The translations under genes and the position numbers were made by a program. From contig NZ_CP025003.1 in NCBI RefSeq assembly GCF_002812485.1, forward strand, positions 1,674,001-1,738,000: DNA of 64,000 bases, given 5' to 3'. Source of the stretch: Dickeya fangzhongdai. GTDB taxonomy: Bacteria > Pseudomonadota > Gammaproteobacteria > Enterobacterales > Enterobacteriaceae. This document shows, one piece after another, positions 33,201 to 39,936 of the stretch (position 1 is its first letter; each line of letters begins with the position of its first letter). Under the pieces are notes generated by a model. It worked only from the letters and a program-made list of their open reading frames with translations, was not told where the DNA came from and did no database searches.

Positions 33201-34788
33201 GAAGCAGAAATTCCCGCTGGATCACCTGATCCTGTGCTGGCCGGTGTCGCGCCGGGCGTTGCCGGTGCATACCGCCATCGGTCACTACGAAACCCTGCTG
33301 AGCATTGCCCGCCAGTTTGCCGGCGCCGAGCGCCAGACGCCGCTGTTGCTGCATGTGGTGTCCAATGGGCTGCATGCGGTGACGCCGACGGATCGTTGCG
33401 ACCCGGCGCGTTCGCTGCTGGTGGGGCCTTGCCGGGTGCTGGAAAAAGAGTTCGAGCAAGTGGTGTGCCGCAGCATCGACATCGATGCGCCGTCGCGCGT
33501 GCTGTTTGCGCCGGCATTTGACCGCAATCTGGCGCCGCTGCTGGCGGAGCTGGGCGCGCCGGGCGACGAGCAGTTTGTCGCGTTGCGAGGCGGGGTCCGC
33601 TATATCCCGAGTCTGGAGCAGGTGGTGGCCGAACCGGCGGACGAGGCGCAACTGCCGGTGCTGACTCACGGCCGTTATCTGCTGACCGGCGGTTTCGGCG
33701 GCATCGGTATGACGGTGGCGCAGTGGCTGGCGCAGCACTACCGGGCGCACGTCATCCTGCTGGGGCGAGGCGACGTACCGCCACAGTCGCGCTGGCAGCA
33801 ATGGCTGGACGAACACGACGACAGTAATGAGAAATCGCTGAAAATCAGGCAGCTACAGAAAATTCAGCAGTTGGGCGGCACGGTGACGGTGATCGCCGCC
33901 GATCTGGGTAACGCCCGTCAGGTGACCCAGGCGCTGAAAGCGGTCACTCATGCCCACGGCGCGATTCATGGCGTGTTTCACTGCGCCGGGGTGGCGGATG
34001 GCCGCCTGATTCAGCAGCGTACCCCGGCGGATTCGCTGGCGGTGTTCAAGGCCAAGGTGTGGGGCACGCTGGTGCTGGAGCGCTACTTCCAGCGCCGCCC
34101 GCTCGATTTCTTTGTGCAGTGTTCGTCGCTGGCGGCGGCGGTCGGCCCGATGGGCCAGGTCGCCTACTGTTCCGCCAACGCCTATCAGGATGCCTGGGCC
34201 ACCGCCCGCAGTCGTCGCAGGACGCACACCCGTTACCTTTCCATCGGCTGGGACTCCTGGCAGGAAGTCGGAATGGCGGTGGACAGCCTGAAAAAATGGA
34301 ACAGCGGCGACACCGAGGCCGTGATCCGTCACGGCATCCGGCCGCAAGAGGGCTGCGAACTGCTGGCCCGGCTGCTGGTTCGTCAGGCGCCGCAGTATGT
34401 GATATCGACGCGCGGGCTGCCGCTGCCTGACGCCGATACCCCGGCTGAGGACGACGCGCCGGCGGAGGAAACCGGGCAGGAAACCAGCCTGTACCCGCGT
34501 CCGCCGCTCAGCAACGCCTATCTGGCGCCCCGTGACCACATCGAGCAGACCATCGCCCGCATCTGGCAGGAAAAAATGGGGCTGGGGCCGATTGGCGTTG
34601 ACGATGACTTCTTCGAACTGAACGGCCATTCGCTGATGGCGGTGCAAATCATCGCCCAGATCAAGCAACAGCTGAAGGTGGCGTTCCCGGTGGGCTTTAT
34701 CTATGACTATCCCACCATCGCCAAACTGGCCGGGCAGGCGCGATTGCGTCAGGAACCGGCCCAACCGGCGCTGGAGGCGAGCGTATGA
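30235..34788 (+). CDS. zmn18: Type I polyketide synthase module (KS-AT-KR-ACP)
   Basis: A 1517-residue single module. The ketosynthase has Cys182 in GAACASSL plus EAHGTGTHLGDP and ANIGHLDSAAG. The acyltransferase has Ser624 in GHSIGEY and HAFH in TSHAFHSP, the malonyl-CoA signature. A structural half domain precedes the ketoreductase (LLTGGFGGIG, and YCSAN as the YxxxN motif). The carrier protein has Ser1466 in ELNGHSLMA. There is no dehydratase, enoyl reductase or thioesterase, so it should add one beta-hydroxy two-carbon unit to the valine from Zmn17. Release is therefore left to the separate condensation protein encoded next. Its start follows the zmn17 stop without a gap and its stop overlaps the zmn19 start (ATGA). 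Confidence 0.93.
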   Translation: MEMVQSTHGYELAIIGMAGVFPGADDVAQFWRNLVEGVESIRTLSDEELDAAAIPAALRQQEDYLARAADLAQPCAFDAAFFGYSPREAEAIDPQQRVFLEVCWHALENAGYAPDKFDGQIGVYASSAESSYLIHCLLDRPDVLRRVSLSELQNGNNRDFVSTRVAYKLNLHGPTMTIGAACASSLVSLHFACQALLMGECDMALAGGVHIGMPDKGGYRFGDSGILSHDGHCRPFDADASGMIGGDGAATVVIKRLQDALDSGDTITAIIKGSAISNDGSRKLGFSAPSVAGQVDALQRALLAADVPASSIGYIEAHGTGTHLGDPIEVKALKEAYQIDHPVPQSCAVASVKANIGHLDSAAGVTGIIKAAQMLRYGYIPPAISFTRLNPEVVLDGTQFYIPTEGKEWGGDEVRRAGVSAFGIGGTNAHVILEESRFVGSSGPAPQTQLLCFSGHTPTALRDNIARFHYWFASTPQASLADAAYTLQQGRSDLPYRYSLAVEGREQALSLLVQASPATAKVAKEKKALVFMFSGQGSQYPGMMAGVYQQAPVFRETVDRCAALLHPLLGLDIRPLLFEADGQDQGSPLYQTRFTQPALFVVEYALSRQLMDWGIVPTACIGHSIGEYVAACLAGVFSLEDALTLVSRRGELMNAMPPGTMLALSMPAAQAREALIDGVTLAASNAPEFCVVSGPAEAIDRMAQRMEARGVETKRLHTSHAFHSPMMDGCLEAFRRAFDSVTLQAPQLPFISCLTGDWVSDEQATDPDYWVRQLREPVAFSEGIASLLGYGPSLLLEVGPGKALTGLATLQLDGERSDSRVLGMQPDFRHRENDYRQLLSALGQLWQWDVKPDWRAFYRHQSRCRIPLPGYAFQRQVYDLSRLAAPATTLSSQAAPAGQRLPLEQWASQPCWHQKPLNAAPRVTWRGRGIVLFMDKTGMAERLAGQLEQQGARVCRVTAGKRFSRKNPLNWVIEPNAPQDLAALASSLEKQKFPLDHLILCWPVSRRALPVHTAIGHYETLLSIARQFAGAERQTPLLLHVVSNGLHAVTPTDRCDPARSLLVGPCRVLEKEFEQVVCRSIDIDAPSRVLFAPAFDRNLAPLLAELGAPGDEQFVALRGGVRYIPSLEQVVAEPADEAQLPVLTHGRYLLTGGFGGIGMTVAQWLAQHYRAHVILLGRGDVPPQSRWQQWLDEHDDSNEKSLKIRQLQKIQQLGGTVTVIAADLGNARQVTQALKAVTHAHGAIHGVFHCAGVADGRLIQQRTPADSLAVFKAKVWGTLVLERYFQRRPLDFFVQCSSLAAAVGPMGQVAYCSANAYQDAWATARSRRRTHTRYLSIGWDSWQEVGMAVDSLKKWNSGDTEAVIRHGIRPQEGCELLARLLVRQAPQYVISTRGLPLPDADTPAEDDAPAEETGQETSLYPRPPLSNAYLAPRDHIEQTIARIWQEKMGLGPIGVDDDFFELNGHSLMAVQIIAQIKQQLKVAFPVGFIYDYPTIAKLAGQARLRQEPAQPALEASV

Positions 34789-36296
34789 GTAGCCTGAATT
34801 CGTTTTCGGCGTCATCGGAGCATGTCGTGAACGCGGCGGCCTCAGGGGCGGCGGTGCCGCTGGTGTATGCCCAGCACTGCTTCTGGTTTGTGGCGATGAC
34901 GCTGGGGGACACCGCCAACAATCAGTCCGGTATTCTGATTGAAGGCGACCTGCAGCCGGAACTGCTGGAAAAAGCGCTGAACTGCCTGATCCACCGTCAC
35001 AGCAGTTTGCGTATGGCCTTCAGCCACTGGACGCCGGTGCAACAATGCCGGGCGTTCCACGGTTTTGACCTGTCGGTGATCAAGCTGGATGGGTGCGGCG
35101 AAGGGGAACGCCGTCGGCGTGTTTCAGACATTTCGGCAAGGTTTATGGCGCAGCCGTTCGCGCTGGACAAGCCGCCCCATCTGCGGGCGCAACTGTTCCA
35201 GTTGCAGCCGCAACGCTACCTGCTGCTGCTGAGTATGCCGCACATCATTGCCGATGGCGGCGCCTTTCACTTGTTTGAGCAGCAATTATGGCAGGTTTAC
35301 TCGGCGCTGAACGCCGGCCGCACCCCGCACGATAATCAGGACGCGACGCCGATTGAGCAGTGGGTGGCGCAGGAGCGTGTGCAAAGCGACGAGGCGCTGC
35401 AGGCCGAGCTGGCGTTCTGGCGTCAGCATCTGGCGGGCTATCGCTACGCCCACTTCCCGCTGTCGTTGATCAACCAGCGGGAATTGATCGATCACCAGTG
35501 CGATATCCCGCTGGCAGACAGCGATATGGAACGCATAAAGCAGCTGGCGCGCCAGCACCGCATGAGCGTGCAGATGGTGTTGCTGGCGATCGTCGGGCAG
35601 GTGGTGCATCAGCTGAGCGGCGAGTCGCGTTTTGCCCTCAATTCGGTGCTGGAAGGGCGCAATCAGCCGGGGTCCGAGACATTGATGGCGCCGCAACTGC
35701 GCGCCATGCCGGTACCGATGGATTTTAGCCAGCAGCCGGATCTCGCCGCTCTGCTGGAGCAGGTGCGGCAGAATGTGCTGCAAGCCTATGAGCATATGCA
35801 CTCGTGGAGCCTGCCGATCGGCATTCTGGCCCGCCAGCGCTGGTCGCACAGCCCCCGGCTTTTGGTGACCGGCATCGAATGGTTGAGCCGTCTTTATTGC
35901 GGCATCGCCCGCAAGGCCCGGCTCTATCCGCGCTTTCTGGCGGATTTCCTGTTCATGGAGCCCAAACCGCCCCGCTGGTGGTGGGCGCGCGATCCGGCGT
36001 GGCGGGCCAAAGGCGTGGCCGACCCGCTGATCAACATCAACGTGTTGCAGGATGCCTTCAAGACCGACGCGCCGCAGGCGCAGTCGGCAACCCTGGCTAT
36101 CCGCCACTGCCGGGAATCGGACTATTTTACCGACGCCGACATCGCCACCCGCTGGGAAAGCGACACCATCAATATCTACATTACCCGCGGGGCCGACCGG
36201 CAGTTAAAACTGCACATCACGTGCTGCTGTTTTAATCAGGACGGCATGGATCGTTTTTTACAGTTGCTCCGTCAACAGCTCTCTTCCCTTGGTTAA
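34785..36296 (+). CDS. zmn19: Stand-alone NRPS-type condensation enzyme
   Basis: A 503-residue protein made of one condensation domain and no carrier or adenylation domain. The active-site motif is PHIIADGG: the catalytic second His (H153) and Asp157 are kept, while the first His of HHxxxDG is Pro. Zeamine work in Serratia assigns this protein to amide bond formation between the peptide-polyketide thioester and an amine of the polyamino alcohol. That would explain why the synthetases upstream have no thioesterase. The ATG overlaps the zmn18 stop. A stretch rich in Trp and Arg near residue 395 (PPRWWWARDPAWRAK) is unusual for the family and may contact the chain or a partner. Confidence 0.88.
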   Translation: MSSLNSFSASSEHVVNAAASGAAVPLVYAQHCFWFVAMTLGDTANNQSGILIEGDLQPELLEKALNCLIHRHSSLRMAFSHWTPVQQCRAFHGFDLSVIKLDGCGEGERRRRVSDISARFMAQPFALDKPPHLRAQLFQLQPQRYLLLLSMPHIIADGGAFHLFEQQLWQVYSALNAGRTPHDNQDATPIEQWVAQERVQSDEALQAELAFWRQHLAGYRYAHFPLSLINQRELIDHQCDIPLADSDMERIKQLARQHRMSVQMVLLAIVGQVVHQLSGESRFALNSVLEGRNQPGSETLMAPQLRAMPVPMDFSQQPDLAALLEQVRQNVLQAYEHMHSWSLPIGILARQRWSHSPRLLVTGIEWLSRLYCGIARKARLYPRFLADFLFMEPKPPRWWWARDPAWRAKGVADPLININVLQDAFKTDAPQAQSATLAIRHCRESDYFTDADIATRWESDTINIYITRGADRQLKLHITCCCFNQDGMDRFLQLLRQQLSSLG

Positions 36297-36312
36297 ATGA
36301 GCCGGACATTCA

Positions 36313-37257
36313 ATGGATATGAAACAGAAAGAGAAAGTGATCGAGTTTGATCAGGTGGTGAAAACCTACAAGGACCATCAGGCGCTAAAGGGGGTTTCGC
36401 TGGATGTCTACCGCGGCGAGTTTCTCGGCCTGCTGGGGCCGAATGGCGCGGGCAAAACCACGTTGGTGGAAATTCTTGAAGGGTTGAAACAGCCGGACAG
36501 CGGCAAGGTCAGGATTTTGGGCAAGAGCTGGAGCAGGGACAAAGACTGGCTGCGCCACCGCCTGAGCGGCGTACTGCAGGAAACCCTGTTCATCAACAAG
36601 CTGAAAGTGGAGGAAACCCTGTCGCTGTTCGCCAGTTTTTACCGTTGTTCCCGCCAGCGCATGAAAGAGGTGATGGAAATGGTGGAACTGACGGCAAAAC
36701 GTAAAACCTATGTGGAAGGGCTGTCCGGCGGCGAGCGCCAGCGGCTGGCGCTGGGGGTCGCCATCCTCAATGAACCGGAAATCATGATCCTGGACGAACC
36801 GACCACCGGGTTGGACCCGCGTATTCGCCATGATACCTGGGATATTTTGCGCAAACTGAACAAAGAGAATAACGCCACCATGATTCTGACCACGCATTAC
36901 ATGGAGGAAGCGGAATACCTGTGCGACCGCATTTGCATCATGAATCAGGGGGAGATCCTCACCCACGGCACTATGGACGAACTGCTCAGGAAACACTGCG
37001 TGGGTGAGGTGATTGAATGCCGGGCCTCGCATCCGGAACGCTTACAGACGTTGCATCAGCACCCCAAAGTGCTGCGTTACCACTATGACGCCACGACGCA
37101 TCGCATCAATTTGCTGACCTTTAACGCCACCCAGTTTCTCGGCGATTTACTGGCGATAGCGAGCGAAGCGCGTACCGACATCATCGAACTGGTGGTGCGG
37201 AAAAAAACGTTGGATGACCTTTTCATGACGCTGGCGGGCAGGGGGTTCCATGAATAA
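36313..37257 (+). CDS. zmn20: ABC exporter ATP-binding subunit (DrrA-like)
   Basis: A 314-residue cytoplasmic ATPase with Walker A GPNGAGKTT, signature LSGGERQR, Walker B IMILDEPTTGLDP and the switch histidine in LTTHYMEEAE. The extra C-terminal 80 residues are usual for drug-exporter ATPases of the DrrA/CcmA group. It pairs with the permease encoded by the next gene, which it overlaps by 8 bp. By position it energises export of the assembled prezeamine-type product. The start has little RBS. A second ATG two codons on (36319) is equally possible. Confidence 0.9.
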   Translation: MDMKQKEKVIEFDQVVKTYKDHQALKGVSLDVYRGEFLGLLGPNGAGKTTLVEILEGLKQPDSGKVRILGKSWSRDKDWLRHRLSGVLQETLFINKLKVEETLSLFASFYRCSRQRMKEVMEMVELTAKRKTYVEGLSGGERQRLALGVAILNEPEIMILDEPTTGLDPRIRHDTWDILRKLNKENNATMILTTHYMEEAEYLCDRICIMNQGEILTHGTMDELLRKHCVGEVIECRASHPERLQTLHQHPKVLRYHYDATTHRINLLTFNATQFLGDLLAIASEARTDIIELVVRKKTLDDLFMTLAGRGFHE

Positions 37258-38362
37258 TGCACTGTTTTCGTTGATGCTGACGCAGTTTCGGCAGTACTTC
37301 CGCGAACCCCAGATTCTGTTCTGGTCGTTCGGGTTTCCACTGCTGCTGGTGTGGCTGCTGGGGGTGTCGTTCTCGATGCAGGACATTCCGGAACGGCATA
37401 TCGGCATCCTGTTGCCGAAGGATGCCGGGCAACAGGCGCAGATCCGCGCCTGGGGGCAAACGCTGGCGGAAAAACCGCATGAAATCGCCTCGATCGTCAA
37501 CCGGGCGGAGGTGAAGCGGGAGAATACGGTCAAAATCAAGTACACCGTTAATTACTATCAGGATTACAACGACATCATTCTGGCGCTCAAGCGCGGCGAT
37601 ATTCAGATTATCGTGGAAACGCTGACGGATAAGGACCAGACGCAACGCCGTCTGTATTATCTCGATCCGCAGAATAGCGAAGCGATGCTGACCTACTACC
37701 TGCTGAATGAATCGGAACAGGCGTTCGGTCAGGCGGTGGCGCAGAATCTGTCGGTGCTGGATACCCCCGGCTTGCGGTACATCGATTTTCTGGTGCCGGG
37801 ATTACTGGCGATGGCCATCATGGAGACTTGTCTGATCGCCGTCGGCTGGGCGCTGGTGGAGAAACGCATCACGCGGGTGACGCGGCAGATGTGCATCACG
37901 CCGATGAGTCCGTCCATGTTCCTGCTGGCGCACATCCTATCCTGCTTCATTATCAATTTTATCGAGATCCTGATTATCTACTGGTTCGCCAAAATCTATT
38001 TCGACGTCAGCATTCAGGGGCAGTTTGGCGCGTTCCTGCTGCTGAATCTGGCCGGTAATCTCTGTTTCTCGGGAATTGCGGTGCTGGCGGCGTCGCGCGC
38101 CAAAAAAGCGCAGACAGCCAACGGCTTGCTGGAAGTGATCATTCTGGTGCAGGTGCTGGTATCCGGCATTTTCTTCAGCTACAAGAATTTTCCCGGCGCC
38201 GCTCTCATCGACCTGTTGCCGCTGACCATGCTGGCGAACATGATGCGCCGGGTGTTCATCGAAGGTGCGGGTGTGGTCGCCGTGTTGCCGGCCGCCGCCG
38301 TGCTGTCGGCGATCGGGCTGGTCAGCTTCGCGGTCGGCAAGCGTATTTTTCGCTGGTATTGA
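37250..38362 (+). CDS. zmn21: ABC-2 type exporter permease
   Basis: A 370-residue ABC-2 family permease. One membrane segment lies near the N-terminus (about 18-40). It is followed by a roughly 130-residue extracytoplasmic domain rich in charged residues and then five hydrophobic segments between about 175 and 368 (for example GLLAMAIMETCLIAVGWALV). This is the 1+5 layout with a large periplasmic domain seen in YhbE/DrrB-like half transporters. It should form a homodimer with two copies of the ATPase encoded upstream. It is the last + strand gene of the cluster and is followed by a strong hairpin terminator. Confidence 0.88.
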   Translation: MNNALFSLMLTQFRQYFREPQILFWSFGFPLLLVWLLGVSFSMQDIPERHIGILLPKDAGQQAQIRAWGQTLAEKPHEIASIVNRAEVKRENTVKIKYTVNYYQDYNDIILALKRGDIQIIVETLTDKDQTQRRLYYLDPQNSEAMLTYYLLNESEQAFGQAVAQNLSVLDTPGLRYIDFLVPGLLAMAIMETCLIAVGWALVEKRITRVTRQMCITPMSPSMFLLAHILSCFIINFIEILIIYWFAKIYFDVSIQGQFGAFLLLNLAGNLCFSGIAVLAASRAKKAQTANGLLEVIILVQVLVSGIFFSYKNFPGAALIDLLPLTMLANMMRRVFIEGAGVVAVLPAAAVLSAIGLVSFAVGKRIFRWY

Positions 38363-38415
38363 TAGTGGCAACCCGGCCTTGTCATCCGTTTTTACTTAAG
38401 CGGGTTGTCAGCAAT

Positions 38416-38437
38416 CTGAGGCGCTATTGCGCCTCAG
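38416..38437. terminator. Intrinsic terminator between the convergent zmn21 and zmn22
   Basis: A perfect 9-bp stem, CTGAGGCGC / GCGCCTCAG, closes on a TATT loop and is followed by TCTTTATT on the + strand. It lies 54 bp after zmn21 and 22 bp from the end of the oppositely oriented hydrolase gene, so it may serve both transcripts. Confidence 0.8.
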
Positions 38438-38458
38438 TCTTTATTGCCTCAGCTCTTA

Positions 38459-39490
38459 TTATTGCGGGCAGCGGGTATCGGCAATAAAACGGGTTTGATC
38501 GGCGAGATAACCGGCGGTGAAAATCTGGCGCGGGAAAAATAATCCCAGCGTCCAGGATTTTATCAGCGACTCCTCTACCGATTTATCGACCATATTATGG
38601 GTTGACGGCGGGTAATATTTTACCGTCAGCTGTCCCGGTCGCGTTAATAACGCCTGATAAGTGTTACGGGTGTTATTAACGTCCACGTTAATATCTTTGC
38701 CGCCCAGCATTAATAATACGTTGGTGTGTATATTTTTCAGGTCGTCGGTGGCGTCGGCCTGAAAGTTTTTCTGAATGAACGTCCAGCGGTCCGGCGTTAA
38801 ATCAATTTTTCCCGGCATATCCTGCTGATATTGCGCCAGCGTTTTTCCCTGCTGCAAATAACGCAGAATGATCGCATTGCGCGATACCGCCTGTTCAATC
38901 GCCGGCGCGGACGCGTGCTGGTCCTTCATGCTGGCGATGGTGTTGTATTGCCCCTGCTGCAGCCAGTTGATGGCGGGGGAAACGGCAATCATGAAACAGA
39001 CCTCCGGGTCGAGGCGCGCGACCTTGGGCAACACCCAGCCGCCCTGGCTGGCGCCCCACAAACCGATGCGCGTGCCGTCCAGTTGCGGGTTGGCTTGCAC
39101 CCAGCGAATAGCGGCCATCACCTCATTGGCGCGGTCGTCCATATTTTGCAGCAGCCAGTTGCCCGGCGCGCCGCCAACGCCGGGTTTGTTCCACGACAGG
39201 CTGGCGTAGCCCGCTTTGGCGATCGCTTCCCACATCGGGCGATAAAAACCGCCGTGGGTCGCTTCAATCGGCCCATCGCCGTGCACGAAAATCACCACCC
39301 CCGGCTTTTGGCCGGGCGGCAGCGTGGCCGGCATCGCCAGAATGGCGTTCAGCGGTTGCATCGGGGTAGGAATAGTGACTTTCTCTTCCCGTATTTTGTA
39401 ATAGTTCTGATAGAGCAGAAAACTGAGCAGGGTGAACGCGATGGCACAGGTAATGGACAGCCAGCGTGGCAGACGAAAAAATTTATCCAT
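38459..39490 (-). CDS. zmn22: Membrane-anchored alpha/beta hydrolase (acylpeptide-hydrolase type, zeamine maturation)
   Basis: A 343-residue serine hydrolase. Residues 10-29 form one hydrophobic segment after a basic N-terminus, so the catalytic domain should sit in the periplasm. The oxyanion motif HGDGP lies at 70-74, the nucleophile is Ser148 in WGASQGGW, an acid is likely in LMLGGKDINVD, and the base is the His in PPSTHNMVD. In zeamine producers the homologous enzyme removes the peptide from prezeamine to give mature zeamines. Its periplasmic placement fits activation after export by Zmn20-21. It is transcribed toward the cluster from the other strand, and its 3' third is rich in TTA and AT codons compared with its neighbours. 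Confidence 0.88.
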   Translation of the reverse strand: MDKFFRLPRWLSITCAIAFTLLSFLLYQNYYKIREEKVTIPTPMQPLNAILAMPATLPPGQKPGVVIFVHGDGPIEATHGGFYRPMWEAIAKAGYASLSWNKPGVGGAPGNWLLQNMDDRANEVMAAIRWVQANPQLDGTRIGLWGASQGGWVLPKVARLDPEVCFMIAVSPAINWLQQGQYNTIASMKDQHASAPAIEQAVSRNAIILRYLQQGKTLAQYQQDMPGKIDLTPDRWTFIQKNFQADATDDLKNIHTNVLLMLGGKDINVDVNNTRNTYQALLTRPGQLTVKYYPPSTHNMVDKSVEESLIKSWTLGLFFPRQIFTAGYLADQTRFIADTRCPQ

Positions 39491-39598
39491 GATTTTTTCA
39501 GTTCAGCGTCAGGGCAAAGGAATCACAGCGTAAATGATTTCGACGAAGCGGGGAACGTGTATTATGCGACATGTTGTTATCCTTTATAAAATTAATAT

Positions 39599-39720
39599 AT
39601 ACCCGTCATACTTCAAGTTGCAGGCGTATTGGTTTTATTCCGCGTCCATCCATGAGTTTTGCGCTTTAATGGGGGCACGGCAAGCCGCGTTGTTGCCTTC
39701 CCGCCGCCCGAATTATTTAT
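39599..39720. repeat. Degenerate dispersed intergenic repeat of Enterobacterales type
   Basis: The sequence opens with ATACCCGTCATACTTCAAGT, followed by TGCAGG, which is the well-known end of a repeat scattered in Serratia, Pectobacterium and Dickeya intergenic regions. About 100 bp later GCCGCCCGAATTATTTAT resembles the opposite end. The middle is diverged. The surrounding 39491-39936 (446 bp between zmn22 and the pump gene) holds no convincing gene, and the short open frames here read through the repeat. Confidence 0.5.
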
Positions 39721-39776
39721 GCAGATTAAATGATGTTTAACGGTGCATGCTTTACCTGATAGTTGTTTATCCGTTA

Positions 39777-39813
39777 TTTCTTTATGCATGGTTTCTTTAT
39801 GCATGATTTCTTT
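39777..39813. repeat. Short tandem direct repeat, 15-bp unit
   Basis: TTTCTTTATGCATG plus one base occurs at 39777-39791 and 39792-39806, with a third partial copy TTTCTTT at 39807-39813. It lies in the non-coding stretch downstream of the pump gene. No function is evident. Confidence 0.6.
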
Positions 39814-39936
39814 CCGTCACCTTGTCAGCGCGGTGGGACATACGGTTGGGGGATAAAACCGATGCCCCGTTTTCCGCGTTATTGCCAGTGCGGTGGCCTG
39901 CCGGTTGTGCCGACAGACCACCGTCGCCGCCGTGGA

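Noticed and set aside
39534..39740. 68-codon frame in the zmn22/RND gap
   Set aside because: It reads through the dispersed repeat beginning ATACCCGTCATACTTCAAGT, so it is repeat DNA and not a gene.
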